Source: Pandoraea sp. (lineage in GTDB: Bacteria; Pseudomonadota; Gammaproteobacteria; Burkholderiales; Burkholderiaceae). From it: a stretch of 64,000 bases of DNA. The stretch covers positions 1 to 64,000 of the forward strand of contig NZ_SCSK01000063.1 in assembly GCF_004297875.1 (NCBI RefSeq). Reading direction: 5' to 3'. A model generated the notes under the pieces. That model did no database searches and was not told where the DNA came from. It was given only the letters and a program-made list of their open reading frames with translations. A program made the translations under genes and the position numbers. Each line of letters opens with the position of its first letter. Positions within the stretch are counted from its first letter, which is position 1. Of this stretch, positions 1 to 9,662 are shown piece after piece.

Positions 1-250
1 GGTGAACAAGGCGGTCACGCAGATGGACGAGGTGACGCAGCAGAACGCGGCGCTGGTGGAGCAGGCGGCAGCGGCGGCGGGCTCGCTCGAGGAGCAGGCC
101 CATCGCCTCAAGGATGCCGTGTCGGTGTTCCGCATCGGCCAGGGCGTCGCGGATGTCGTGGCCTTGCGGCAACCCGGGAAATCGGTCAACGACGATCGCC
201 ACGATCGCGAACCGCACCAGGCTGCGACGCGCAAGCGCGCGCTGGGCTGA
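1..250 (+). CDS. methyl-accepting chemotaxis protein, C-terminal fragment
   Basis: This is the last 80 or so residues of a chemoreceptor; the gene begins left of the window. The stretch [14 protein letters not shown] followed by an alanine-rich helix and [14 protein letters not shown] is the end of the second signalling helix bundle of MCP proteins, which sits in the cytoplasm and carries methylation sites for CheR and CheB. The tail after VFRI is about 40 residues, rich in charged residues, and does not end in the NWETF-type pentapeptide that tethers CheR in E. coli. cheR follows after 15 bases, so it belongs to the same chemotaxis operon. The ligand domain is not in view. Confidence 0.9.
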   Translation, partial: VNKAVTQMDEVTQQNAALVEQAAAAAGSLEEQAHRLKDAVSVFRIGQGVADVVALRQPGKSVNDDRHDREPHQAATRKRALG

Positions 251-265
251 TTACCAGAGACGCAC

Positions 266-1192
266 ATGAGCACGCCGCGCCATCCGCCGCCCTCGCCGAG
301 TTCGCCGGCGTTCGCCCGTCCAGCGGCCAGGACGGCCGAGAGCGCCTCGACGCCGGCGCTCGACAGCGGCCGCGACTTCGTGTTTACCGTCGCGGACTTC
401 GCCCGCATTCGCGACATGATTTACCAGCGGGCGGGCATCGCGCTGGCCGAGCACAAGCGGGAAATGGTCTACAGCCGTCTGGCGCGCCGCATGCGCGCGC
501 TCGGGCTGATGCGTTTTAGCGATTATCTCGACCGGCTCGAGGCCGATAGCGGCTCCGGCGAGTGGGAAGCCTTCACCAATGCGCTGACCACCAACCTGAC
601 TTCGTTCTTTCGCGAAGCGCACCACTTCCCGCTGCTGGCCGAGTTCGCCCGCGCACGTGCCAAGCCGCTGTCCATCTGGTGTTGCGCCAGTTCGACCGGC
701 GAAGAGCCGTACTCGATCGCCATGACGCTGCTCGATGCGCTGGGCCCGCGTGCCCAGGCCAGCGTGCTGGCCACCGACGTCGACACGCAGGTGCTCGCGC
801 GCGGCGCGGCCGGCACCTATGCCGCCGAGCAGGGCGGCAAACTGCCGCCCGAATACCTGCGCCGCTTCTTTCTGCGCGGCACCGGTGCGAACGCCGGCAA
901 GATCAAGGTGCGGCCCGAAGTCGCCGCCCTGGTGTCGTTCGCGCAGCTCAACCTGCTCGCGCCGCAATGGCCGGCCCAGGGTCCCTACGATGCGATCTTT
1001 TGCCGCAACGTCATGATCTACTTCGACAAGACCACGCAACGTCGCATCCTCGAGCGCTTTGCTCCGCTGCTCAAGCCCGGCGGCCTGCTGTTCGCCGGAC
1101 ACTCCGAGAACTTCACCTACGTCACGCAGCAATTCCGCCTGCGTGGCCAGACGGTCTACGAACTGGCTCGAGCCGAGGAGCGCGCATCATGA
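266..1192 (+). CDS. cheR: chemotaxis protein methyltransferase CheR
   Basis: CheR transfers methyl groups from S-adenosylmethionine to glutamates of chemoreceptors during adaptation. The 308-residue protein has a variable proline-rich start (about 35 residues), the helical CheR N-domain ([19 protein letters not shown]) and the catalytic domain with the SAM motif [11 protein letters not shown] and the later [10 protein letters not shown]. The length matches the family (about 280-310). The start at 266 follows the upstream receptor by 15 bases. The stop overlaps the cheD start as ATGA, which suggests translational coupling. No TPR extension is present, so it is a plain CheR. Confidence 0.96.
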   Translation: MSTPRHPPPSPSSPAFARPAARTAESASTPALDSGRDFVFTVADFARIRDMIYQRAGIALAEHKREMVYSRLARRMRALGLMRFSDYLDRLEADSGSGEWEAFTNALTTNLTSFFREAHHFPLLAEFARARAKPLSIWCCASSTGEEPYSIAMTLLDALGPRAQASVLATDVDTQVLARGAAGTYAAEQGGKLPPEYLRRFFLRGTGANAGKIKVRPEVAALVSFAQLNLLAPQWPAQGPYDAIFCRNVMIYFDKTTQRRILERFAPLLKPGGLLFAGHSENFTYVTQQFRLRGQTVYELARAEERAS

Positions 1193-1848
1193 ATGCCCCG
1201 GTGCTGGCCAAGTCGCTGGCGACCAACCTCTATTTCGATCAGCAGTTCGGCTGCCAGGCGGTCAAGCTGCTGCCCAGCGAATACTACGTCACCAGCGCCG
1301 ACATGATGCTGGTCACGGTGCTGGGCTCGTGCGTGGCGGCCTGCGTGCGCGATACCGTGAGCGGCATCGGCGGCATGAACCACTTCATGCTGCCCGACGA
1401 AAACGACAGCGACCGCCTGTTGTCGGCCTCGATGCGCTACGGCGCCTATGCGATGGAAATGCTGCTCAACGAGCTGATCAAGGCGGGTGCGCGCCGCGAG
1501 CGGCTCGAAGCCAAGGTGTTCGGCGGCGGCGCGGTGCTCGCCGGCATGACCACGCTCAATATTGGCGATCGCAACGCGCAATTCGTGCTGCGCTATCTCG
1601 AAGTCGAGCAGATCAAGGTAACCGCTCAGGATCTGCTCGGCGCGCAACCGCGCAAGGTCTGCTTCATGCCGCGCAGCGGCAAGGTCATGGTCAAGAAATT
1701 GGGTCAGCGCGGCGACGACGCGATCGTCGTCAAGCGCGAGCAGGATTACGCCCGGCAGTTGCGCGGTAACCAGGTGCGCGGCACGGTCGAGCTCTTTTCC
1801 TCGCCGGCGCGCAGTGCGCGCCAGGCGAGTGTGGCGGAGGAAACTTGA
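1189..1848 (+). CDS. cheD: chemoreceptor glutamine deamidase CheD
   Basis: CheD converts receptor glutamines to glutamates and in some bacteria binds CheC or CheY. The 219-residue product shows the expected catalytic cysteine in [14 protein letters not shown] and the histidine in GGMNHFMLP, followed by the conserved [14 protein letters not shown] and the FGGGA loop. The start ATG at 1189 lies inside the cheR stop (ATGA). The stop overlaps the TTG start of cheB by 4 bases, so cheR-cheD-cheB form one coupled block. No cheC is present in the window, and adaptation here seems to rest on CheR, CheB and CheD. Confidence 0.95.
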   Translation: MNAPVLAKSLATNLYFDQQFGCQAVKLLPSEYYVTSADMMLVTVLGSCVAACVRDTVSGIGGMNHFMLPDENDSDRLLSASMRYGAYAMEMLLNELIKAGARRERLEAKVFGGGAVLAGMTTLNIGDRNAQFVLRYLEVEQIKVTAQDLLGAQPRKVCFMPRSGKVMVKKLGQRGDDAIVVKREQDYARQLRGNQVRGTVELFSSPARSARQASVAEET

Positions 1849-2921
1849 AAGACAAAATCAAAGTCCTGTGCGTGGACGACTCGGCGCTGGTGCGCAGCCT
1901 GATGACCGAGATCATCAATGAGCAGCCCGACATGACGGTGGTGGCGACCGCGCCCGATCCGCTGGTCGCGCGCGACCTGATCAAGCGTCATGACCCGGAC
2001 GTGCTGACGCTGGACGTCGAGATGCCGCGCATGGACGGGCTCGATTTTCTTGAAAAGCTCATGCGCCTGCGCCCGATGCCGGTGGTGATGGTGTCTTCGC
2101 TGACCGAGCGCAATTCTGAAATCACCCTGCGTGCGCTCGAGCTGGGGGCGGTCGATTTCGTCACCAAGCCGCGCCTGGGCATTCGCGACGGGCTGCTCGA
2201 ATACGGCGAGATGATCGCCGACAAGATTCGTGCCGCGGCGGGCGCGCGCATCAAAAGCGCGGTGCCGCGTTATCTGAAGCCCGCCGCCAGCGAGGAAGTG
2301 CCGCTGCTGCGCAATCCGCTGGTCAGCACGGAAAAACTGATTATCATCGGTGCCTCGACCGGCGGGACCGAAGCGATCCGCGAAGTGCTGCTGCCCTTGC
2401 CGCCGGATTGCCCGGCGATCCTGATCACCCAGCATATGCCGGCCGGCTTCACGCGCTCGTTCGCACAGCGCCTGAATTCGTTGTGCCGGATCACCGTCAA
2501 GGAAGCCGAGCACGGCGAGCGGGTCTTGCCGGGGCACGCCTACATCGCGCCGGGCGACACGCACTTGCGGCTCTCGCGCAGCGGCGCGAACTATGTCGCG
2601 CTGCTCGATCAGGGGCCGCCGGTGAACCGGCACCGGCCGTCGGTCGACGTATTGTTTCAATCGGCGGCCGAACATGCCGGGCGCAACGCGGTCGGGGTGA
2701 TCCTCACCGGCATGGGGCGCGACGGCGCGGCCGGATTGCTGAGCATGCGCCAGGCCGGCGCGCATACGCTGGCGCAGGACGAGGCCAGCTGCGTGGTGTT
2801 CGGCATGCCGCGCGAGGCCATTGCGCTGGGCGGCGCCGACGAGATCGTGCCGCTGAACCAGATGGCGCGGCAGGTGATGCAGCAAATCGCAAGATTCGGA
2901 GAGCGGGTGCAGCGCGTATAG
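1845..2921 (+). CDS. cheB: chemotaxis response regulator protein-glutamate methylesterase CheB
   Basis: CheB removes receptor methyl groups when phosphorylated by CheA. The 358-residue protein has an N-terminal receiver domain (acid pair D11/D12, phospho-acceptor D57 in [12 protein letters not shown], and the TKP lysine) and a C-terminal esterase domain with the triad motifs [12 protein letters not shown] (Ser), [10 protein letters not shown] (His) and [10 protein letters not shown] (Asp). The start is a TTG at 1845 overlapping the cheD stop, with a GGAGG element just upstream (gcggagga). No ATG in frame would leave the receiver domain intact. The length fits the family. Confidence 0.96.
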   Translation: MKDKIKVLCVDDSALVRSLMTEIINEQPDMTVVATAPDPLVARDLIKRHDPDVLTLDVEMPRMDGLDFLEKLMRLRPMPVVMVSSLTERNSEITLRALELGAVDFVTKPRLGIRDGLLEYGEMIADKIRAAAGARIKSAVPRYLKPAASEEVPLLRNPLVSTEKLIIIGASTGGTEAIREVLLPLPPDCPAILITQHMPAGFTRSFAQRLNSLCRITVKEAEHGERVLPGHAYIAPGDTHLRLSRSGANYVALLDQGPPVNRHRPSVDVLFQSAAEHAGRNAVGVILTGMGRDGAAGLLSMRQAGAHTLAQDEASCVVFGMPREAIALGGADEIVPLNQMARQVMQQIARFGERVQRV

Positions 2922-2991
2922 TGTGCCAATACGGGTGAGCCAATACGGCGCTGCCGGGTAAGTTGAGCCAGTTAGCAATAGTGGAGTGATG

Positions 2992-3390
2992 ATGGTGGAC
3001 AAGAACATGAAGTTTCTCGTGGTCGACGATTTCCCGACGATGCGGCGCATCGTGCGAAATCTCCTCAAGGAACTGGGATTTTCGAATGTCGACGAAGCCG
3101 AAGACGGCGTCGTTGGGCTGGCCAAGCTGCGCGGGGGCTCGTTCGAGTTCGTCGTGTCGGACTGGAACATGCCGAACATGGACGGGCTGACCATGCTGCA
3201 GCAGATCCGTGCCGACCCGGCACTGGCCAAGCTGCCGGTGCTGATGGTCACGGCCGAGGCGAAGAAGGAAAACATCATCGCCGCGGCGCAGGCCGGCGCC
3301 AGCGGCTACGTCGTCAAGCCTTTCACAGCCGCGACGCTCGATGAGAAGCTCAACAAGATCTTCGAAAAAATGGAAAAAGCGGGGGCCTGA
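2992..3390 (+). CDS. cheY: chemotaxis response regulator CheY
   Basis: Single-domain receiver that carries the signal from CheA to the flagellar switch protein FliM. Key residues are visible: the acid pair in [12 protein letters not shown], the phospho-acceptor Asp in [12 protein letters not shown], Thr/Ala in VTAEAKK and the lysine in YVVKPF. Three in-frame starts are close together (GTG 2986, ATG 2989, ATG 2992). 2992 is preferred because a GGAG at 2983-2986 is then five bases upstream, giving a 132-residue protein. A 70-base gap from cheB contains a 10-base direct repeat. cheZ follows after two bases. Confidence 0.95.
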   Translation: MVDKNMKFLVVDDFPTMRRIVRNLLKELGFSNVDEAEDGVVGLAKLRGGSFEFVVSDWNMPNMDGLTMLQQIRADPALAKLPVLMVTAEAKKENIIAAAQAGASGYVVKPFTAATLDEKLNKIFEKMEKAGA

Positions 3391-3392
3391 AC

Positions 3393-4067
3393 GTGAGCGA
3401 AGAAGTCACTCTCCATCCTCCGGGCGAGCTCGACGGCGGGCATGCCCCGGGCGATCACGAGCAGGCCGAGCGCATGCTCAACCGCATCGGGCAATTGACC
3501 CGCATGCTGCGCGACAATCTGCGCGAGCTGGGGCTCGACAAACAGATCGAGCAAGCGGCCGAGGCCGTGCCTGACGCCCGCGACCGGCTCAACTACGTGG
3601 CCACCATGACCGAGCAGGCGGCCGAGCGCGCCCTCAATGCGATCGAGGCCGCCAAGCCGATCCAGCAGCGCCTGCAGCAGGAAGCCAGCGCGCTCGACGA
3701 GCGCTGGTCGCAGTGGTTCGGCGGCCCGCTCGACATGGACGACGCGCGCCGCCTGGTCAACGATACGCGCGCCTATTTGCGGGCGGTGCCGGACGAGACC
3801 CGCGCGACCAACGAACAATTGATGGAAATCATGCTCGCCCAGGACTTCCAGGATCTGACCGGGCAGGTCATCAAGAAGATCATGGAGGTGGTGCGCACCA
3901 TCGAGAGCCACCTGCTGCAGGTGCTGCTGGAAAACGTCTCGCTGGAAAAACGGCGCGAGAGCGGCGAGCCCCTGCTCAACGGCCCGCAGATCAATCCCGA
4001 GGGACGCTCCGACGTCGTCTCCGATCAAGCCCAGGTCGACGACCTGCTGGCCAGCCTCGGTTTTTGA
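3393..4067 (+). CDS. cheZ: CheY-P phosphatase CheZ
   Basis: CheZ speeds dephosphorylation of CheY-P. The 224-residue, largely helical protein carries the conserved core AQDFQDLTGQVIKKIMEVV, which includes the catalytic glutamine, and ends in the amphipathic CheY-binding helix QVDDLLASLGF. It starts with GTG two bases after the cheY stop. E. coli CheZ has 214 residues, so the length is normal. It is the last gene of the chemotaxis block; the next gene converges from the other strand 28 bases on. Confidence 0.95.
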   Translation: MSEEVTLHPPGELDGGHAPGDHEQAERMLNRIGQLTRMLRDNLRELGLDKQIEQAAEAVPDARDRLNYVATMTEQAAERALNAIEAAKPIQQRLQQEASALDERWSQWFGGPLDMDDARRLVNDTRAYLRAVPDETRATNEQLMEIMLAQDFQDLTGQVIKKIMEVVRTIESHLLQVLLENVSLEKRRESGEPLLNGPQINPEGRSDVVSDQAQVDDLLASLGF

Positions 4068-4095
4068 GGCAGGCCCCGCGCGCGTTTTCGTGCGC

Positions 4096-5211
4096 TCAGT
4101 CCGCGGCCGGTGCCGGCACCACCACCGGCCGGTGATAAGCCTGCGGTTTCGACGCGACGCGCACTTGTCCATGGATGCGCGCCTGGTGCTCCGGCGCGAA
4201 CATGTAGTACGGGAAGGCCGCGGCGGGCGCGCTCACCGCATCGAGCCGGGCGAGCAGTGCCGGCTCGAGTGTGAAGTCGAGCGAAGCGAGCGACTGCTGT
4301 AGTTGCTCCGGCTTGGTCGCGCCGACGATGATGCTCGACACGCCGCGCTTGCCGGCCAGCCAGTTCAGGGCGACTTGCGCCATGGGTCGACCGACCGCGT
4401 CAGCGACCGCCTCGAGCTCGGCGACGATGCCGAAATTGCGTTCGGTCAGTTTATCGAAGCCCGGACCGGGGTTGGCGCTCACCGTTTGCAGGCGACCTTC
4501 GCCGAACGCCGCACGCCCGTCCCGCGCCGGCCGATATTTCCCCGCGAGCAAGCCCATGGCCAACGGACTCCACGGAATCAACCCCATGCCCAGCTCGGTG
4601 GCCAGATCGCTGAACTCGTGTTCAGCGTTGCGCTCGATCAGCGAGTACTCGATCTGCATCGCGGCAACCGGCTCGAACCCTCGCCAATCGGCCAGGGTTT
4701 GCGCCCGGCCGGCGAACCAGGCCGGCGTATCCGACAGGCCCACGTAGCGAATCTTGCCTGCCCGCACTGCGTCGTCCATGGCACGCATGACCTCGTCGAC
4801 CGGCGTCATGCGGTCCCACGTGTGCAGGTAGTACAAATCCACATAGTCGGTCTTCAATCGTTTGAGCGAGCCGTCGAGCGCGCGCAGCAAATTTTTCCGA
4901 TGATTGCCGCCGGCGTTCGGGTTGCCGGTCTCGCTGTTGTAGCTGTACTTGGTTGCCACCACCATGCGATCGCGCAAGCCGCGCGCCGCAATGAATTGGC
5001 CCAGCCACGCCTCGCTGGTGCCGGCCGTATACAGGTCGGCGGTGTCGACGAAGTTGCCGCCGGCGTCCACGTAAAGATCGAACAGGCGCTGCGCGGTCGC
5101 CTGGTCCGCGCCCCAGCCCCACTCGGTGCCGAAGGTCATGGTGCCCAGTGCAATCGGGCTAACGCGCAGGCCGGAGCGGCCCAGGGTGGTATAGGTTTGC
5201 ATCATCGTCAT
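4096..5211 (-). CDS. aldo/keto reductase
   Basis: NADPH-dependent reductase of the AKR superfamily, TIM-barrel fold, cytoplasmic; the substrate is unknown. The tetrad is visible: Asp in FVDTADLYTAG and Tyr four residues on, Lys in VVATKYSY, and His in DLYYLHTWD. The cofactor end motif is KRGVSSIIVGATKPEQL. The start at 5211 (371 residues) is chosen over an upstream M because CTGAAGGAGACTCCC directly precedes it. It is transcribed away from the LysR gene at 5346, so that regulator probably controls it. It has no evident link to motility. Confidence 0.92.
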   Translation of the reverse strand: MTMMQTYTTLGRSGLRVSPIALGTMTFGTEWGWGADQATAQRLFDLYVDAGGNFVDTADLYTAGTSEAWLGQFIAARGLRDRMVVATKYSYNSETGNPNAGGNHRKNLLRALDGSLKRLKTDYVDLYYLHTWDRMTPVDEVMRAMDDAVRAGKIRYVGLSDTPAWFAGRAQTLADWRGFEPVAAMQIEYSLIERNAEHEFSDLATELGMGLIPWSPLAMGLLAGKYRPARDGRAAFGEGRLQTVSANPGPGFDKLTERNFGIVAELEAVADAVGRPMAQVALNWLAGKRGVSSIIVGATKPEQLQQSLASLDFTLEPALLARLDAVSAPAAAFPYYMFAPEHQARIHGQVRVASKPQAYHRPVVVPAPAAD

Positions 5212-5345
5212 GGGAGTCTCCTTCAGGGTGTTTGCGACGGCTTTGCGCAACTGCATTGGTTGCCATATTGCCCCGACTTGTTTATGTAGAAAAATAGCGT
5301 TCTACTAAAAGGAATATGAAGCTGAACTTCATAAAAGGAGGCGCC

Positions 5346-6245
5346 ATGGATGCCGCTCAATTACCCGCTGTCAGCGCTTTTGCCCGCGTCGCCCAATGTG
5401 GCAGTTTCACGCGCGCCGCGGCGGTGCTCGGGGTCTCGCCGTCGGCGCTGTCGCAGACGATCCGGGGCCTTGAAACCCAGCTCGGCGTGCGGCTGCTGCA
5501 GCGCACGACCCGCCGCGTGGGGCTCACGGAGGCCGGCGCGCAGTTCCTGCGCAGTGTCATGCCGGCGCTCGAGTCGCTGTCGGTGGCGTTCGACGCCCTT
5601 AACGATTGGCGCGCACGCCCTGCCGGCACGTTGCGCATCAACCTGTCGCGGGTGGCCAGCGAGTTGCTGGTGATGCCGTATCTGGCCGAATTCAGCGCCG
5701 CATATGCCGATGTCACGCTTGAGTTGATGCTGGACGACGGCATCAGCGACCTGGTGGCCGAAGGCTGCGATGCCGGCATCCGGCTCGGCGAGCGGCTGGC
5801 GCAGGACGTGGTCGCGGTGCGCCTGGGTGGCGAGCAGCGCACCATCGTGGCTGGCTCGCCAGCCTATTTCGCACGGCACGGCAAACCGCGCACGCCCGAG
5901 GATCTGTGCACGCACGATTGCCTGCGCTACCGTTTCGCCTCGAGTGGCGGCATTTATCGCTGGGAATTCACCCGCGACGGCCGTACTTTCGAGGTCGATC
6001 TCAAAGGCCGTGTGGTGACCAACGACTTGCGCACCATGGTCGAGGCCGCACTGCAAGGCGTGGGTCTGGTGCATGTGATCGAAGACTACGTCCGTGCGCC
6101 GCTGGCCGACGGGCGGCTCGAACGTGTGCTCGACGAGTGGTGCCAGCCCTTTCCCGGGTTTTATCTCTACACGCCCAGCCGCGCGCAAATGCCGTTGAAA
6201 TTGCGCGCCTTTATCGATTTCCTGCAGGCAAAGCTTCACCGTTGA
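5346..6245 (+). CDS. LysR-family transcriptional regulator
   Basis: A 299-residue DNA-binding regulator with the N-terminal winged helix-turn-helix (FTRAAAVLGVSPSALSQTI, then LGVRLLQRTTRRVGLTEAG) and a C-terminal periplasmic-binding-protein-like effector domain. It resembles the CrgA/AaeR type subgroup by its HTH wording. The ATG at 5346 is preferred because AAAAGGAGG lies five bases before it; an upstream ATG at 5316 would add ten residues lacking a clear ribosome site. It diverges from the aldo/keto reductase, and the 134-base space between them should hold its operator. The inducer is unknown. Confidence 0.92.
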   Translation: MDAAQLPAVSAFARVAQCGSFTRAAAVLGVSPSALSQTIRGLETQLGVRLLQRTTRRVGLTEAGAQFLRSVMPALESLSVAFDALNDWRARPAGTLRINLSRVASELLVMPYLAEFSAAYADVTLELMLDDGISDLVAEGCDAGIRLGERLAQDVVAVRLGGEQRTIVAGSPAYFARHGKPRTPEDLCTHDCLRYRFASSGGIYRWEFTRDGRTFEVDLKGRVVTNDLRTMVEAALQGVGLVHVIEDYVRAPLADGRLERVLDEWCQPFPGFYLYTPSRAQMPLKLRAFIDFLQAKLHR

Positions 6246-6402
6246 CCGGTCGCTGGCCTTGCCGCACCGGCGGACAAATTTTGAATAAGGCCTTAATCCC
6301 GGCCCTGTTTCGCCGATCGCCGCTTGACGTGTTCAACGACAATCGGTCCTGATGGGGTGGGTCTCGCCGCCCTCGGCACAGTGAAAAAGGGCTTGGAAGG
6401 GC

Positions 6403-7560
6403 ATGGCTGAAGAGAGCGATCTCGAGCGCACCGAACCTGCGTCCCCCCGGCGCCTCGAACAGGCGCGCGAGGAAGGGCAGGTTGCGCGCTCGCGCGAATT
6501 GGCGACGTTCATGTTGCTGGCCGCCGGCGTTGGCGGCCTGTGGGCCATGGCCGGCAGCCTGTCGCAGCATTTCGCGGGGCTGCTGCGGCACAGCCTGAGC
6601 TTCGATCAGGCCAGCGCGCTCAACACGCACGTGATGATGGCGCGCGCCGGCGCCTCCGGCCTGCAAACGGTGCGGGTCATGCTGCCGCTGCTGGGCCTGC
6701 TGGCGCTGGCGGCGCTGATCGCACCGATGATGCTGGGCGGCTGGCTGTTTTCAACCAAACCCCTGATGCCGCAATTCTCCCGGCTCGATCCGCTCAAGGG
6801 TCTGGGGCGAATGTTTTCCGTGCAAAGCCTGGCCGAACTGGTCAAGGCGATTGCCAAGACGATCCTGGTCGGCTGCGTCGCGCTATGGGTGCTGCTGCGC
6901 GACCGGGACCAGGTGTTCGGGCTGATGGGGCAGGCGCCCGACGTGGCGCTGCGGCACGCCGTGCATCTGGTGGGCGAGTCGTGCGCGTTCATCGTCGGTT
7001 CGCTGCTGCTGATCGCCGCGCTCGACGTGCCGCTCCAGCTCTGGCAGCACTACCGCAAGCTGCGCATGACGCGCGAAGAACTTCGCAACGAGTACAAGGA
7101 AACCGAGGGCGACCCGCACGTCAAGGCACACATCCGCCAAATGCAGCGCCAGGCGGCGCGGCGCCGCATGATGGCAGCCGTGCCCAAGGCGGACGTGATC
7201 GTCACCAACCCGACCCACTTCGCGGTGGCGCTGCAATACGTCGACGACACCATGCGCGCGCCGCGGGTGGTCGCCAAGGGCGCCGATCTGGTCGCGCAGC
7301 GCATCCGCGAGCTCGGGCTCGAACACGGCGTACCGGTGCTCGAGGCACCGCCGCTGGCGCGCGCGCTGTACCGCCATACCGAACTCAATCAGGAAATCCC
7401 CGCGACCCTCTACAACGCCGTGGCCGAAGTGCTGGCGTGGGTCTACCGGCTGCGCCGCTGGCGCGCCGAGGGCGGCGAGCGTCCGGTCGAACCGGACGAG
7501 CTGGCGGTGCCGCCTGACATGGCGGGCGGCGCGCCGGGCGCCGAAGGCGGTGCCGCATGA
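6403..7560 (+). CDS. flhB: flagellar type III export apparatus protein FlhB
   Basis: FlhB is the substrate-specificity switch of the flagellar export gate in the inner membrane. The 385-residue protein has an N-terminal soluble start (ERTEPASPRRLEQAREEGQVA), four hydrophobic segments, and a cytoplasmic C-domain with the self-cleavage motif NPTH at residues 269-272, the same numbering as in enteric FlhB. The tail after the C-domain is Pro/Gly/Ala-rich. The gene overlaps flhA by ATGA. A 157-base gap upstream separates it from the LysR gene and likely holds the promoter of the flhB-flhA-flhF-flhG-fliA run. Confidence 0.97.
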   Translation: MAEESDLERTEPASPRRLEQAREEGQVARSRELATFMLLAAGVGGLWAMAGSLSQHFAGLLRHSLSFDQASALNTHVMMARAGASGLQTVRVMLPLLGLLALAALIAPMMLGGWLFSTKPLMPQFSRLDPLKGLGRMFSVQSLAELVKAIAKTILVGCVALWVLLRDRDQVFGLMGQAPDVALRHAVHLVGESCAFIVGSLLLIAALDVPLQLWQHYRKLRMTREELRNEYKETEGDPHVKAHIRQMQRQAARRRMMAAVPKADVIVTNPTHFAVALQYVDDTMRAPRVVAKGADLVAQRIRELGLEHGVPVLEAPPLARALYRHTELNQEIPATLYNAVAEVLAWVYRLRRWRAEGGERPVEPDELAVPPDMAGGAPGAEGGAA

Positions 7561-9662
7561 ACGCGCGCGTGAACGACTGGCTGCGCCGTCCCGGCAATCT
7601 GCTGGGCGGCAATCTGCGCGCGCTGGCGCCGCCGATCCTGATCATGATGATCCTGGGCATGATGATTCTGCCCTTGCCGCCATTTCTGCTGGATCTGCTG
7701 TTTACGTTCAACATCGCGCTGTCGGTGATGGTGCTGCTGGTCAGCATGTACACCCAGAAGCCGCTGGACTTCGCGGCGTTCCCGAGCGTGCTGCTGTTCT
7801 CCACCCTGCTGCGCCTGTCGCTGAACGTCGCCTCGACCCGGGTGGTATTGCTCAAGGGGCATACCGGGGCCGATGCCGCCGGACGCGTGATCGAGGCGTT
7901 CGGCCATTTCCTGGTGGGCGGCAATTACGCGGTGGGGATCGTGGTGTTCGTCATCCTGGTGGTCATCAACTTCATGGTGATTACCAAGGGCGCGGGGCGG
8001 ATCGCCGAAGTGGGCGCTCGCTTTACGTTGGATGCCATGCCCGGCAAGCAAATGGCGATCGACGCCGATCTGAACGCCGGGCTGATCGGCGAGGAAGAGG
8101 CGCGCCGCCGCCGCGCGGTGATCGCCCAGGAAGCCGACTTCTACGGATCGATGGACGGCGCCAGCAAGTTCGTGCGCGGCGATGCCGTCGCCGGCCTGCT
8201 GATCATGGTGATCAATATCGTCGGCGGGCTGATCGTCGGGGTCGTCCAGCACAATATGGACCTGGCCGACGCCGCCAAGACCTACACGCTGCTGACCATC
8301 GGCGACGGACTGGTGGCGCAGATCCCGGCACTGGTGATTTCCACCGCGGCCGGCGTGGTGGTCAGCCGCGTGGCCACCGACGAGGATATCGGCCAGCAGG
8401 TGATGGGGCAGCTGTTCTCCAATCCGCGCGTGCTGGTCCTGACCGCGGGCATCCTGGGCATGATGGGCCTGATCCCCGGCATGCCCAACGTGGCGTTCCT
8501 GCTGCTGGCCGCCGCGCTCGGCGCGCTGGCGCGCTGGCAGCTCAAGCGCGACGCGCTGGCCAAAAGCGGCGCGGCGACGCCGGCACCGGCCCCTGGCCCG
8601 GCGGTGGACGTGGCCGAAGCGAGCTGGGACGACGTCACGCTGGTCGACCCGCTCGGCCTGGAAGTCGGCTATCGCCTGATCCCGCTGGTCGATCGCGCGC
8701 GCGACGGCGAGCTGCTCAAGCGCATCAAGGGCATCCGCAAGAAATTCGCGCAGGAAATCGGTTTCCTCGCGCCGGTGGTGCATATTCGCGACAACCTCGA
8801 ACTGAAGCCGACCGCCTACCGCATCACCCTCAACGGCGTCGAGATCGGCCACGGCGAAGCCCACCCGGGACAGCTGCTGGCGATCGACCCCGGCCAGGTC
8901 AGCGGCCCGCTGCCGGGCACCCAGACGCGCGATCCGGCGTTCGGATTGCCCGCCGTGTGGGTCGACCCCAGCCTGCGCGAGCAGGCCAATATGCAGGGCT
9001 ACACGGTGGTCGACGCCGGCACGGTGGTGGCCACCCACCTGAATCATCTGGTTTATGGCCATGCATCGGAATTGTTGGGCCGTCAGGAAGTGCAGCAACT
9101 GCTCGACCGTATCGGCAAGGACTCCCCGAAGCTGACCGAAGATCTGGTGCCCAAGACGCTGCCGCTGACGACCGTGCAAAAGGTGCTGCAAAACCTGCTG
9201 GACGAAGGCGTGCCGATTCGCGACATGCGCACCATTCTCGACGCGCTGGCCGAGCATGCGCCGCGCGTGACGGACCCGCACGAGCTGACTGCGCTGGTCC
9301 GCCTGGCCTTGGGCCGCGCCATCACGCAGGCGCTCTACCCCGGCCAGGGAGAGCTCCAGGTCATGGGCCTCGACGCCAATCTCGAACGCATCCTGAGCCA
9401 GGCGCTGGCGGCCAGCGGCAACGGCGCGGGCGCGGGTCTCGAGCCGGGGCTGGCCGAGACTCTGCTGCGCGAGACGCAGGACGCGATGCGCCGCCAGGAA
9501 CGCGCGGGCCTGCCGCCGGTGCTGCTGGTGCAACATCCGCTGCGCGTGCTGCTGGCGCGCTTCCTGCGCCGCAGCCTGCCGCAACTCAAGGTGCTGTCGT
9601 CGGCCGAAGTGCCCGACACCCGCTCCATTAAAGTGACTGCCCTGATCGGAGGTCAAGCTTGA
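7557..9662 (+). CDS. flhA: flagellar export gate protein FlhA
   Basis: FlhA forms the nonameric ring of the export gate and docks chaperone-substrate complexes. The 701-residue length is typical. The N-terminal half carries about eight hydrophobic segments and the FHIPEP signature region (FPSVLLFSTLLRLSLNVASTR; the loop ITKGAGRIAEVGARFTLDAM). The C-terminal half is the cytoplasmic domain, beginning after the Ala/Pro linker near residue 345. The start overlaps the flhB stop (ATGA) and the stop overlaps the TTG start of flhF, consistent with a coupled operon. Confidence 0.97.
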   Translation: MNARVNDWLRRPGNLLGGNLRALAPPILIMMILGMMILPLPPFLLDLLFTFNIALSVMVLLVSMYTQKPLDFAAFPSVLLFSTLLRLSLNVASTRVVLLKGHTGADAAGRVIEAFGHFLVGGNYAVGIVVFVILVVINFMVITKGAGRIAEVGARFTLDAMPGKQMAIDADLNAGLIGEEEARRRRAVIAQEADFYGSMDGASKFVRGDAVAGLLIMVINIVGGLIVGVVQHNMDLADAAKTYTLLTIGDGLVAQIPALVISTAAGVVVSRVATDEDIGQQVMGQLFSNPRVLVLTAGILGMMGLIPGMPNVAFLLLAAALGALARWQLKRDALAKSGAATPAPAPGPAVDVAEASWDDVTLVDPLGLEVGYRLIPLVDRARDGELLKRIKGIRKKFAQEIGFLAPVVHIRDNLELKPTAYRITLNGVEIGHGEAHPGQLLAIDPGQVSGPLPGTQTRDPAFGLPAVWVDPSLREQANMQGYTVVDAGTVVATHLNHLVYGHASELLGRQEVQQLLDRIGKDSPKLTEDLVPKTLPLTTVQKVLQNLLDEGVPIRDMRTILDALAEHAPRVTDPHELTALVRLALGRAITQALYPGQGELQVMGLDANLERILSQALAASGNGAGAGLEPGLAETLLRETQDAMRRQERAGLPPVLLVQHPLRVLLARFLRRSLPQLKVLSSAEVPDTRSIKVTALIGGQA

